From NCBI RefSeq assembly GCF_025766255.1, contig NW_026516696.1, forward strand, positions 186,001 to 250,000: 64,000 nt of DNA, in the 5' to 3' direction. Positions 1 through 11,744 of this stretch are shown here, one piece after another; position 1 is the first letter of the stretch, and each line of letters starts with the position of its first letter. The translations under genes were made by a program, and so were the position numbers. The notes under the pieces are model-generated. The model was not told the DNA's origin. It did not search any database and saw nothing but the letters and a program-made list of their open reading frames with translations. Source of the DNA: Zychaea mexicana (Eukaryota; Mucoromycota; Mucoromycetes; Mucorales; Lichtheimiaceae).

Positions 1-1876
1 GGTGTGAAGATGTTTTAACTTTTACCTTTCTTTAGATATTGGCGTTAAAATATTATTTTACTATACATTATATGGCGTCCGCCTACTGTATTGGAGCTAA
101 ATTTAATTTCGAGTTGTACATTACTGCAGCACTTTATGATATGCATGAACACCATGATAGGCAGCCATGTGCTCGCGCATCAGCATCGGTATAACGGTTA
201 TCCGCTTGATATGCAAAAGCTGAGAATCCCGTACTTGGATATTTATTTTATTTATTTATCATCCCTTGACTAGTGTGTTGTTTTAGGAACCACTGGCAGC
301 CTCATAGATGCCACTTGCCACCGTGAGATATCGCTCTCAAATAACACTTGATTGTTTGTATGCTCTTCAAGTATCTCTAATCGTAGTAATAGTCGTTTTT
401 ATTCATCGTCTTTATAAACTGGATAAGGGGCTATTACACTGAAATATCAAACGGCGGTGAGCGGCAAATCTTGACCGGCAGATCCTGTTAAATAAAGAAA
501 AATTCTTTCGACAGCGTATGAAGTCCGTGGTAAGGATGAGTGTTACCATCGTTTTACTTCTTTTTGAAAACTTACTAGGACATACCCCTTGCGCACACCT
601 ACTTTTTCTTTACTGTGTAATCACTGCACCAACAACACTTTACGTAAAAGCCCACTTGGCCTAACAGTGCATTGCAGGTGTAAGCGGCAATTTCACATAC
701 TAAACGTGCATCAGATACTTCATCCTTTTGATATACAATATGAAAGCGACAGTTTAAACTATTGCCAAGTCACCTAAAAAAGGCAATTCTGCCTACATGT
801 TTCCAGCATCCAGAGCATCCATTCAGAGCACAGAGTAGCCTTATATACCCAAGTATGAAGACAATCTTCATGTAGATTCATGAGTGCTTCTCTATCAAAG
901 ATGTATCACCAACATCACAGTGTTACAGCAATGAAGAAGTATGCTATAAATACAAAAGGTTCGTATATGCATACTGCCAACTAGTATGACCAGCTAGATC
1001 GAGTGCATCACTCTTTTTATGCGGTGATGAATTGTAGCAAGGCGTGTGCGCGGCTGCCCATTACCCCCATCGAGTGTTCATGTCGCTGTATTTTCTTTCC
1101 ACGTGCTTCTTGCATAGGTGAGGTTGCCACCCAACTGGTTCCGCCAGCTCAGTGTTCCTTTTGTTTGCTCCATCTCTTTTTGTAATCAAATGCTTGCTCT
1201 TTATTTAACATGGTGAGTTACTTATACAAGGACTGGAAACAGCAAGCCTTTCCGTGCGACTAAGAGTAAAACAATGTTTACAATGTCAACAATGTCCTCT
1301 CACTTCTGCTGCCCGTCGCACTATTCGGCTTGATGGAAGAATTAACAAACGTCAAGACGAGCAAAAAGTATCATACGTATATTAGAAATACAGCGGGCAT
1401 TGACACTCGATGAGGAAAATGGGAAGCTGACAGTGAGACGGGCCCTGCCCTTTTTTTATATCAGCACCCGCGCTAACGCCTTGTTAAAATTCATACCGCA
1501 TAAAAAAGTGATGCACTCGATCTAGCTGGTCCTACTGTGTCATGTCCAACGTGAGAGTCTAAAACAGCTCGTCATAGTAAATATGTAGGGTTGACAGTAT
1601 GCATCATATTATATTTATCGTACTTGTAGCATACTCCTTCATCAATTACTACTCTGTACTATTGACAAGTACGATGATTATAGTAGGTTCATCTAGCACA
1701 CATCATCTGACATCAAGCCCGTGTACTGAATGATCTACAAACGTTCGCATTCCTCATAATTGCCGTGATCATAAATCGGTATTCAGGATTTTACGTACTT
1801 CTTGTCTTTTCTGTGCCTCATTTGAGTTGATCATACAAATAGCTAACGTTGATTTAGCTTACTATGACTCTGTATA
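1..1876. other. Gene-poor AT-rich region
   Basis: Open frames here are short and carry no recognisable domain. Nothing supports a gene. The stretch ends at the TA dinucleotide flanking the pogo-like element. Confidence 0.5.
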
Positions 1877-2840
1877 CAGTTGTACCCCGGTTTTTGCAAC
1901 CCCTGGTTTTGCAATTCCTCGTATATCTGCAACTTTTTTTGAAAATCAAAAAAAAAACTTAGTAGTTTCGCAAATTTGCAACTTGCAAATGAGTTTATAC
2001 GATTTGCATGTTATCGGGGTAAAAACAGCTTCAATTTTTGCAATATCAACTGAAAGAAGCATCTGTTGCGAATTATGAGGAATAAAATGATGCGGTTACT
2101 GCAAGATAAATATGTAAATATGAAGATGTATTTATTGTCGAAATACATAAAAATTATTATTTGGTAGTTGAGCCAGTAGAATCGGGACACATATATAGCA
2201 CTGATTGGATTGCATCCACAAAAGATATGTTGAAGATATAAGAAAAAGGGAACACACTACATATAGATATAGAAATAAAATGTTTGCTCAAAGGAGCTTT
2301 TGACTACATATCGAAGAAGTCATCAAGGGATGACTGTCGGGAGAATGATTGCTGCCTGAGACTCTCTGGAATCCTACGCAAAGACTTCTTTAAGTCGTAG
2401 TTATCGATATTATCCAAAAAGCTCAAAACTCCTGCAATTGCAACCTGTTTTTCCTTCGACGTTGGCCCTGGAATAGGCGAATCAGCGCTTTGGTCCACCA
2501 CCAGCTCAAGTGCTCGTCGTACGTTCGATCCTCTTGCTTGGATGTGAACTTGCGGAACGATTTTGTCATGCTCAAAAGAGCTAATAATTATCAAACCACT
2601 AGACAGCTTCAATGAAAGGACGGTCTTATATATGCAAGTAGTAACATTTAGAGCTGTATGAATATTCCCAAAGAACGTATCGTACATCATCTCTGACAGA
2701 TAAACAATGGGCTAGTGTTAATAGGATGACTTATCCAGTGTATACTTAAAGCAGAATTGTTTACCCCGTTACTTGCAAATCCTCACTTTTTGCAAAAATA
2801 AATCGGAAAACCCTCGGTTGCAAAAACGGGGGTACAACTG
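1877..2840. mobile_element. Short pogo/Tigger-like DNA transposon
   Basis: Terminal inverted repeats of about 24 bp face each other: the left end begins CAGTTGTACCCC and the right end finishes GGGGTACAACTG, with one mismatch in the first 24 bases. A TA dinucleotide lies directly outside each end (1875-1876 and 2841-2842), the target-site duplication of the Tc1/mariner superfamily. The CAGT start is typical of the pogo/Tigger/Fot1 branch. Subterminal DNA repeats the word TGCAA, a possible transposase-binding motif. At 964 bp it is too short for a full transposase gene, so it is non-autonomous or internally deleted. It retains a minus-strand open frame at 2304-2690. Confidence 0.8.
2304..2690 (-). 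pseudogene. Possible transposase C-terminal remnant
   Basis: A 128-residue open frame lies inside the inverted-repeat element. Its last 45 residues are a charged helix with paired arginines ending in SRQSSLDDFFDM. A tail of basic helix then short acidic-aromatic end is common in pogo/Tigger transposases, which often finish with a DFF-like motif. No DDE catalytic core or CENP-B-type DNA-binding domain is visible. If it is a transposase remnant, only the C-terminal piece survives. Assignment rests mainly on its position inside the element and could be wrong. Confidence 0.4.
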
Positions 2841-3175
2841 TAACCGTCGTAACTATCATATCAATCGTGGTTCATCTAATAAATGATCCACTTTTCCAAG
2901 CTAGTTTTCTATTAATTATTAGCATATAGTACCTTGTACATAATTAAACTTAACCAGAGAATAAGAAATAGGAGTGAATATTGAAGAGCGAAGATCCAGA
3001 CATTGACGTATTATATAGAGGGAAGAGGGAAAAGAAAAGTAGTTGATACTTGTTTTATAGCTTTTTGGAGGAGCTCTAAGATTACAGGGTCGTTAAGAAT
3101 TCTTATTAAAATATATTAGCTACTTAGTATCAGTTTGAAACTTCACTGTCTGGTGTGATATAGAGATTAAGCTCA

Positions 3176-4376
3176 CTACCGCCGGTCGATGTCTTCTTCT
3201 TCTATATTGCTGTATGGAGTATTGTCGAATTCGTAGATATTGCCATCAGTCGCTCTGCAAGCTGACTTGTATTGAAAACCAGTAGAATGTGTGCTATACA
3301 TTCTACCACATAGCTGGTATAGTACTTTGCCGATCTCTATCTGGTCAGGATAGTAAACCATGCTGCTTTTGTTGCTCGCATATTTTAAGCGCCAGTCGTG
3401 ATCTTTGCCTAATTGCCAATCATTGAACGACGATGAACTCGGCATAGCTGACAATGTTACGAAAAATGAGGTTTTTGCTTTCGACCTTGGCGTTTATAAC
3501 CTTTTGCTGCAACATTTCGCTAAAGCCATTTGTGCAGTAGTTTCCAAGGTCATCCTCCTCAAAGTCTTTGTCAGTCAGGTGAAGGAGAGATGAGCTCGTG
3601 CGGATTTTTTCTGCATCAACACAGACGTCCCGAATCCACACTTTGGCGCTATTATCGTTGAGTGTTGATGTTTTGCTAGCCCTGAGCAGTGTCTTAAATC
3701 ATAGATGCGAATCCACCATATGATATCATTATCCCTAAGGAAGCATTGTAGCACATCTGATGGATCTCCAAATGCAAATGCCAAAGGATGCACTCGTGAT
3801 TCCATGCAAATTGGCGGAGCGGCAAGACAGGTCGAGTAAAATCCTTATGTTCCGGCGCAGTCCAAAGTCATAAGAGTAACCGTGCTCTTTCATCGCTGCC
3901 GATTCTAGCAGGTTCAGGAATATACGGCATAATCAATCTTAACAGTATTTGCAGAAGGCTATCGATGAAACAAGCGTTATCGACGTTGGGGACAAGAGTG
4001 ATTGGATATTCAAATTGTAAAGTCAAATGGACGGGCTGATCGCTATAATAACAAGTATACACGCCATATTTGTTAGGATCTACCATACATCCCCTTGTAA
4101 TTTACGTACTTCACATTGTTCATTGTGAATTCTTTCGCTTGATATTCCTGCTTCTTTTGCTTTTTGAGAAGAATCTCGAATGCCAGATCGCTTCTTGGCA
4201 CGTTCTTCTCGAGCCTTGGCTTCTGCTTCTCTTTCTGCACGAGCTTTGGCTGCTTCATCGGTTCCGCATGCGTTGGTTGCTTTTTCTTTTCGATTGTCGT
4301 TATGGTTCTCGATATCCTTCCCATATTTAGGTATGGTCAAAGAATCGACAAGTTTTTCATACAACCTTAACAACAA
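3176..4376 (-). pseudogene. Broken ubiquitin-specific-protease-like gene
   Basis: Five minus-strand open frames run in order with frame changes and stops between them (4376-4080, 4086-3868, 3805-3575, 3641-3420, 3454-3176). The first is a charged Lys/Glu/Ala-rich helix. The second contains NACFIDSLLQILL, resembling the Cys box of C19 ubiquitin-specific proteases (N-x-CF-x-x-S-x-LQ). The last contains YQLCGRMYST and GNIYEFDN, resembling the segment around the catalytic histidine, but the expected Gly-His-Tyr reads Gly-Phe-Gln-Tyr. Not all junctions have clear splice signals, so a decayed copy is more likely than an intact gene. Fragments at 4563-4887 (with CVNLACPAKG) may be its damaged N-terminus. 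Family assignment is by motif only. Confidence 0.4.
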
Positions 4377-4890
4377 ACTTCAGTTTCACACAAGCAATTA
4401 GCTCTTTTTTACCTAGTAAAGTATTGTCAGTTTTTTTTCTTGCTCGTTTGTTGCTGCGGGCTTGTTGGTTTTAGAATTGAGCTTTTTAATTGGCAATTGC
4501 TTTGGTTTCTCTAGAGGACGATCATCATTTAGGCTTTTCTTTTTGTCGGATATCTCGTAAATTCAGTTCATGTTGGTGGACATATTAAAAGTTAATCGCT
4601 GTGAGGTTGGTACTTTAATCAGGTTGTTCGAGTGGAGTGCGTAGAGTAGCTCAGTAACACTGGTTTTCCTGCCAGAACGACTACTTTTACTGCAATCGCC
4701 GAAAATGGTAAAAAATTCGCGCACCCGAAAAACGGCAATCACGACAGCTGCAACCCATGTCGCCAAGTAATAAGCCTTTGGCAGGGCACGCCAAATTCAC
4801 ACAGCCAAGCTCAGACCCCGATGGCCAAGGCCAAATTAGCCAAGCAATATTTACCAGTGAAAAGATATAAAAGAAAAAGCTTGTCATATA

Positions 4891-6101
4891 CCTCTATCCA
4901 TTTATGAAATCTATTCATTTATAATTTGCTCAAACATCTTATATGCATCAATAACAGGCCAGGTGGCACTAGGTAAATTTTTCTTGCCCTCACGCGGAAA
5001 ATATGGCTATTTAAAATATAATCAAGAAACTTAACGATGGGTTTGCTAATCACTGACCTACAGCGACTGTAACTAGGAGTTCTTCTTAATGATCGGCACT
5101 GAAAACGCCGCGACAATAAGACATTCTGGAACAAGGTGTGTCTGGATCATTTTACGAGGCGCTGTCTAATAGCATCAGGCCAACCAGGGTCGTGCCAACT
5201 TGGGCTCCGCAGGGTCAAAATTAAAAGAGGGCCGGTCGCAGGCGCCGGCGATCCAAGTTCGCATTATCCATCCTTTTAGAATCGAAACGCGGCGCCTTTT
5301 GACGAAGAAGAATGGTTTCAGTAAACGTCGGTATTAAACATTTTTGCAACCTTTGTATATGAAAATTGGGAATTTTGCTTTAGCAGCTGTAGCTTTATAC
5401 TACCCACTATATCTGTTTAGAACAGAGAAAAGAAAAGATGACTTGGAGGACGAGATTGGGAACGCGTCTTTTTTAGTTATCTGCTGTTATCGTCGAGGCG
5501 AGATATCATGTCACTCTATACGTGCAGTATTTGCATCCCGGTAATACTATGTACTCTTGAAGACAGTATATGCAGCCCAAGCATATGTTATGTGCATCCA
5601 ATGAGCATGGCATTACGTGTGCATTTTTCATCCATTCACAGATAATCATTTGGATCGGCGCCCGAGCTACCGAATTCGTATATCTAGCGCGTCGGTGATG
5701 TCTAAAATGCAGGGCAAAAAGCAGTAAGAGTCATCTCCTCCAAGAGCTCAAAGACGAGCAAATGATCTATTTACTGTGATAAATAGCCTCTAACGCTTGT
5801 CAAAGATACTTTGTGGCCTTGCATGCACTTGGCACTGCACGGTCGTTTGGCAGGAAACGGGATGCGCTCCTTGAAAAGATAAAGTTTTTTTTTAGTGTTG
5901 CACACGCATAGCCAAATCGAAAGGATACAAGACCCGAAAAATTTGGCGGAAACGAGGAAACGTCGCCTTTCTTTTCCCTTTGGTCCAGTCAAACAAAAAA
6001 ATAAAGGGTAACTTTATCTTTTCTTATTAAAAACGAGTCTTTAGCAATGGTAGTCATCAGATGGCGATAGTGCTAACGGTTGGAGATTGCAACTTGTGTA
6101 G
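4891..6101. other. Intergenic region and promoter of C9-methyltransferase
   Basis: A GC-rich patch at about 5200-5300 stands out from AT-rich surroundings. A short plus-strand frame at 5344-5544 begins with a hydrophobic helix followed by charged residues; it could be a small membrane protein, but there is no second line of evidence. The last few hundred bases should hold the promoter and 5' leader of the downstream gene. Confidence 0.4.
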
Positions 6102-7690
6102 ATGGGTGCTGAAAATTACAAGCCCACTTCCTGGGCCGCCATCCAGAATGCCACGTTACCGGCTCAAGGTGCTGGCAATCAGACCTTTGACAATCGCGTG
6201 TTCTTTGGCGTTGCCATTGGTGTCCCTGCATATATTAGCTACACGCTGGGACTCCCCTTTTGGTTCTTTTTAGTTTTGGCTGTCGTTATGTTTTTGCCCA
6301 TCCTGGCCTGCACTCTTTACTTGACTTCGCGTTTCGCGTCGCGCTATCGCAACCGCGTCGAGCTTCCTGGCAAGCCTATTGAAGAATACATCACCATCCA
6401 TGACCCCGAACTCAAGGCATCTTACTATGGTCGCAACAAAATCCCCATGGAGCTCTTTTTCGAGTCGTACTTTGAAGGCAAGATTGATTTCAACGGCGAT
6501 CCTCTTGAGATTATGGAAGCCCGACACGACTGGGCTGCTTTCCAGTTCACCCTTGGCCAGTTCAAGTTCTTTTTGACCCAGTGGTTGCCCGAGACCTTCT
6601 GGCACTCGCGTGAGCAGGACGAGAACCAGGTCCGTGATCACTATGACCGTGGCGACGATTTTTATGAAGGCTTCTTGGGTCCCTTGATGGTCTACACCAG
6701 CGGTATCATTTCTGACAAGAACAAGCGCGAGACGCTCGAGGAACTTCAAGAAAACAAGATGCGTTTGATTTGCGAAAAGGTTCACCTGAAGGAAGGCGAG
6801 AAGCACTTGGACATTGGCTGTGGCTGGGGTACTTTGACCGGTTTCGCCTCCAAGCACTACGGCAGTGAGTCCACTGGCGTCAGCTTGTCGCGTAACCAGG
6901 TTCAATACGGTAACAAGAAGTTTGAGGAACAGGGCATCGCCGACAAGGCCAAGCTTGTTTGCATGGATTTCCGCAACTTCCCCTCTGGTGCCAAGTATGA
7001 CAAGATCACTTGTGTTGAGATGGCTGAGCATGTCGGTATCCGTCGTTTCCAGACTTTCTTGCATGATGTCCGTGAACTTTTGGATGATGATGGCATGTTC
7101 TACATGCAGGTCGCTGGTCTCCGTGCTACATGGCAATACGAAGATTTCATCTGGTATGTATTCTGTCTGCCCCTGACTTTTAACTGTGTGCTGCATCAAG
7201 TTTTATCTCTCTAACTCGGGGGCAATGCTTCCTCTGTTTTAATAGGGGTCTTTTCATGGCCAAGTACATTTTCCCTGGCGCTGATGCTTCTACTCCTCTT
7301 AACTGGTACATCAACCAGCTTGAGACTGCTGGCTTCGAAATCCACAACGTCGATACCGTTGGTGTCCATTATTCCGCTACTTTGGAGCGATGGTACCACA
7401 ACTGGAATAAGAACAAGGAGCCTTTGCGCGCCAAATATGGTGACAAGATGTAAGTTATATTATTTCTTTCTATTTTATGTGCTTGTTATTGTATCGTCAA
7501 TCGTTTGCTAATACTGTGTACATACAGTGTTCGTGTTTGGGAAATCTTCCTCTCATGGTCCACCATCGTCGCTCGCCAAGGTGGCGCTACTTGCTTCCAG
7601 ATCGTGGCCAACAAGAACCGCAACGACTTTGACCGTGCCGCTCTTATCTGCAACCGCACTAACCCTTCTACCTGGGCTAAGCAGCAATAA
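6102..7690 (+). CDS. Sphingolipid C9-methyltransferase
   Basis: This enzyme transfers a methyl group from S-adenosylmethionine to C9 of the sphingoid base of fungal glucosylceramides, at the ER/Golgi membrane. Exons are 6102-7153, 7246-7449 and 7528-7690; phases agree across both introns (gtatgt..aatag and gtaagt..acag), giving 472 residues. Two hydrophobic segments lie near residues 33-72, as in the fungal family. The catalytic part is a cyclopropane-fatty-acid-synthase-like fold with SAM motif LDIGCGWGTL and downstream EMAEHVG. The C-terminus LERWYHNW..WEIFLSW is typical of the family. Length and motifs match a complete protein. Codon use is GC-rich and biased, suggesting strong expression. 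A bacterial-type cyclopropane synthase is the alternative, but the N-terminal membrane segments favour the fungal C9 enzyme. Confidence 0.93.
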
Positions 7691-8262
7691 TGTGCTCTGT
7701 ACAAAAATAAAAAAAAGTATATCTTGATTAAGTCTGTAACCCTGGCTATGATGTTGTTTGGACAAGGTTGTTGCTGGGTTGCCCACACTTGGATACCCCA
7801 CAGTGTACCTTGGTTTTGGATCGTAAGACCTAAGGGGAAGGGTGTTGAGCTGTTGATAAGCTCACATATGGAACTGTTATATGACAGAATTGTCGCGTGA
7901 TGCTGTGGAACCTCATGGCTCGTTACTATCCGCTGCTACATATGGAAGAGAGAGGGGTAACTCTGCATACAGCCTTGCAAGAAGATTAGTAAAATATGAA
8001 TGCTTCAATGCTTATTGACGCTACGAAAGTGAAGTATAATAAAAAAAGATTATATATGCAACGCGTTGTGATGTGATGGAAGGTGAGCCGTCAAAATTTA
8101 AAGTGTCAAGGGATCTGTGCTGTAACTGCGCAGACAGGAAACCACCGCACCCTGGCGCGATTCACAGTCACATCATAAACACTTCCGCATAGAGGATTTT
8201 TTCTGGTCACTGAGAAAAAACAACCACCCCTCTTCATTCAGCGCCCAACCCCGTGCTTCATC
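7691..8262. promoter_or_regulatory. ATP1: Intergenic spacer with ATP1 promoter
   Basis: The spacer holds the 3' end of the methyltransferase gene (A-rich, AATAAA-like at about 7704) and the promoter of the ATP synthase alpha gene. A TATA-like run (ttatatatg) is at about 8049-8057. No other gene is visible. Confidence 0.4.
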
Positions 8263-10207
8263 ATGTTGAGAAACGCTGCCCGTCTTGCACGCCCTACTTT
8301 GGCCACCTTTGCCAAGGCTCCGGCTGTGAGTAATTTCTAACCACTCGACAATGCACGAAACAAAGAACCATTATCGAAAATCAAACAGACTTTAACGAAA
8401 AATTCAACATTTTTGTATAATTAGATGCGCATCAATGCTGCTGGTGCCGCCACTGCCTTGAGAAACTATGCCACTGCCAAGCCCTCGACCTCTGAAGTGT
8501 CGTCCGTTCTTGAGCAGCGCATTCTCGGCGCCTCTGCTGAGGCTGACCTCCAGGAAACCGGTCGTGTCCTGTCCATTGGTGACGGTATTGCCCGTGTTTA
8601 CGGTTTGAAGAACTGCCAGGCCGAAGAAATGGTTGAATTCTCGAGCGGACTGAAGGTAAACAAAACGAAGGAAAATAATGGGAGGGGACATGCTCTCATC
8701 ACAAGAAGGGAGAACAAAAAGTAGAGATATTCTATTAACACTTTGGGATTGCCCGTGTTTTTGGTGTTGTCTTGACAACGACGATAGGGTATGGCCCTCA
8801 ACTTGGAAGCCGACAACGTCGGTATTGTCGTTTTCGGTAACGATCGTTTGATCAAGGAAGGTGACACCGTCAAGCGTACTGGTGCCATTGTCGACGTTCC
8901 CGTCGGCCCTGGCGTCTTGGGTCGTGTTGTCGATGCCCTTGGTAACCCCATTGACGGTAAGGGTCCTTTGGACACCGTTGGCCGTTCGCGTGTCCAGGTC
9001 AAGGCTCCTGGCATTTTGCCCCGTCACTCTGTCAACGAGCCCATGCAGACTGGTATCAAGTCTGTCGACTCCATGGTCCCCATCGGTCGTGGTCAGCGTG
9101 AATTGATCATTGGTGATCGTCAGACTGGTAAGACCGCCGTCGCTTTGGAAGCCATCCTTAACCAGAAGAACTGGAACAACGGCAGCGATGAGGCCAAGAA
9201 GCTCTACTGTATCTACGTTGCCGTGGGTCAGAAGCGTTCGACTGTTGCTCAGCTCGTCAGCACCCTTGAGGAGAACGATGCCATGAAGTACACCGTCGTC
9301 GTTGCTGCCACCGCCTCTGAAGCTGCTCCCCTTCAGTACTTGGCTCCTTTCTCCGGTGCCGCCTTTGGTGAATGGTTCCGTGACAACGGCCGCCACTCTT
9401 TGATCATCTACGACGATTTGTCCAAGCAGGCTGTTGCCTACCGTCAGATGTCCCTTTTGCTTCGTCGTCCTCCTGGTCGTGAAGCTTACCCTGGTGATGT
9501 CTTCTACCTCCACTCCCGTCTTTTGGAGCGTGCTGCCAAGATGAACAAGAGCTTCGGTTACGGTTCGATGACCGCCTTGCCCATCATGTAAGCACACATC
9601 TATGGCATGAATCATCAGAAAATAAGGAGAAAGACTAACTCTTGAGCAATCATCTAGTGAAACCCAGGGTGGTGATGTGTCCGCTTACATTCCTACCAAC
9701 GTCATTTCCATCACTGACGGTCAGATCTTCTTGGAAGCCGAACTCTTCTTCAAGGGTATCCGTCCCGCCATTAACGTCGGTTTGTCCGTCTCGCGTGTCG
9801 GTTCCGCTGCCCAGACCAAGGCCATGAAGCAGGTCGCTGGTTCGCTCAAGCTTTTCTTGGCCCAGTACCGTGAAGTCGCCGCCTTCGCCCAGTTCGGTTC
9901 TGATTTGGATTCCTCCACCCAGTTCTTGTTGAACCGTGGTGCCCGTCTTACCGAATTGTTGAAGCAGCCCCAATACTCCCCCTTGTCGATCGAGGTCCAG
10001 GTCCCCATCGTCTTCGCCGGTGTCAACGGTTTCTTGGATAAGATCCCCGTCAACAAGGTCGTCGAATGGGAAAAGGACTTTATTCGCCACTGCCAGTCTG
10101 AGCACAAGGCTGTTCTTGACGAAATCCGCACCCAGGGTGTCCTCTCCAAGGACCTTGAGGCCAAGCTCCGTGACGTTTGCGAGAACCACGTCAAGGCCTT
10201 CGTGTAA
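8263..10207 (+). CDS. ATP1: Mitochondrial F1 ATP synthase subunit alpha
   Basis: Alpha subunit of the F1 head of mitochondrial ATP synthase; three alphas alternate with three betas and bind non-catalytic nucleotide. Exons are 8263-8325, 8425-8655, 8788-9587 and 9658-10207, with agreeing phases, giving 547 residues, the usual length. Exon 1 encodes a presequence starting [18 protein letters not shown], rich in Arg/Ala and lacking acidic residues, a typical matrix-targeting signal. The Walker A motif GDRQTGKT, the [20 protein letters not shown] block and the C-terminal helical domain are intact. Codon use is strongly biased to C-ending codons, fitting high expression. Confidence 0.97.
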
Positions 10208-11441
10208 AATGTTTGAACATTCCATGTCATAATTAGAAATTGTTGAAAAAGAAAAAACTGCTTAAATAATAACTTCGGGCCTATTTCATGCGCGTGCATT
10301 TATCAAACTTGCTTTTTTATTTTGTGTTGTGGCGCCATCTGATCCGTTGTGATGGATGCAAAAGTACTGTATAGATAGGCCGCAGATATACAAAGAGCTC
10401 CACAGTGTATGTAAACGAAGTGTGACAAGTTTGAGTAGATGTATGTGGACGATACACCGGGGGACAGCCTGCACGTTGAAATGACAGGTTTTGCTGCATG
10501 ATTGTTGTCGACCAAAAGCCCCTCCCTCTTAACCTGACTCGCGTTCTTTTTCTCTATCTCTCCAAGTTAAAGCCCACGTTGTGCTGTATTTCAACATTGT
10601 TTGCTTTGCCCGTGTCCCAATGTGTGTGTGATTTAACCTTGCAGGCAGTGTGCACAGCCTAGTTATGTTTAATGACCAATGAAGCTCGCGTGAGCAGAAC
10701 CTTTTCTGTGCAAGATCAATAATCGAGACGATGAGGCCTCACACGCATTGTAAAAACAGAGTGAATAGGGAGGGCGAGTCCACATGAAACTGTCCTTCAA
10801 GAATGCGACTCTGATCCACCTTCAGAAGAGTATATAGCACGTACAAGCAAGGTTGCTAGTCTTATGGATGCTTTGAGAGTTACCCGTCCATACTTTAGAA
10901 AACGAGTCTTTTTTCATCTGCGGAGCAGGTCCTACAAAAGATGTTGTATATAATCTCATGGGCTATGCGTAACTGTATCTGCAGTCGCAGGGGCAGCCAT
11001 CTTTGACTGTTCCGTATGCTTTCATGCACCCGTTTTGGATAGCCTAGACCTTCTGTAACTTTAGTGTCGAGTAAAAGAAAAAACGCGTCTTTTTATACTT
11101 TAACAAGTCGAGACATTCCATGAGAGCCGTGTAGAAAGACGAGACTAGTGTGTACGTGTAGCCTGGCGTGTGCACATTGCAAAGGGGAATGTCAGGTTGA
11201 TTGCAATCCCAGTGACTCGTGAGATGGCAGACCCATTGCCTAGTGTGCTTGTCGGTGTAACCTGGCATGGTCTGGATGGACACGTGACGCTGTCAACTCT
11301 TAATTGGGTTCAGCTGACCACATGTAAAAGCATCGCGTAGATATAAATTCTGCTGCCTCACTTTCTCTCTCTTTCACTCACACACATACACACGCGCTCT
11401 CTCTCTCTCTCTCTCTTTCTCTCTCAAAACACTCCTACAAA
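10208..11441. other. Intergenic region with CT-rich leader
   Basis: No gene is supported between ATP1 and the next small gene. At 11340-11347 there is a TATA-like atataaat, followed by a pyrimidine-rich leader with a (CT)n run around 11396-11420 ending just before the start codon at 11442. This arrangement suggests a core promoter and 5' leader. Confidence 0.5.
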
Positions 11442-11744
11442 ATGAAGGTAATCACCGAGTTGAATCGCAGCAAGAAGTTTACTGGCACCGTCACTTTTAA
11501 AGCAACATCGGATGGCCACGGAAAGGTGAATAAGGCGGTCACTTCGGTGAAAAGCAAGAAGAAGAACAGTGGCAACGCGCAGCAGCAGCAACAACAACGA
11601 CAACAACAGCGTCTCATTGACAACCAGGTCAAGGCGATGAACGACGACTTCCAGCAATCACTTGCTGCCGACAAAGATGTGGGCGTGATCGGCTTGCTGG
11701 TCGACTTGAAGGGGTACTTGGAGAATCAAGAAGACGCGTCTTGA
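11442..11744 (+). CDS. Small basic Gln-rich protein, unknown function
   Basis: A single-exon 100-residue protein. It begins MKVITELNRSKKFTG, has a Lys/Ser-rich middle (KSKKKNSGN), then a Gln-rich stretch around residues 47-56 broken by Arg, and ends with an acidic helical segment (GLLVDLKGYLENQEDAS). There is no signal peptide or membrane segment. The start follows a CT-rich leader and a TATA-like box about 95 bases upstream, and codon use is like neighbouring genes, so I consider it real. I do not recognise a family. The basic first half could bind nucleic acid, but this is a guess. Confidence 0.6.
   Translation: MKVITELNRSKKFTGTVTFKATSDGHGKVNKAVTSVKSKKKNSGNAQQQQQQRQQQRLIDNQVKAMNDDFQQSLAADKDVGVIGLLVDLKGYLENQEDAS

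Noticed and set aside
6270..7199. 309-residue minus-strand frame
   Set aside because: It is antisense to the sphingolipid C9-methyltransferase exon 1; codon bias of the real gene leaves the opposite strand open.
8404..9615. 403-residue minus-strand frame
   Set aside because: Antisense to ATP1 exons 2 and 3 and reads through an intron of that gene.
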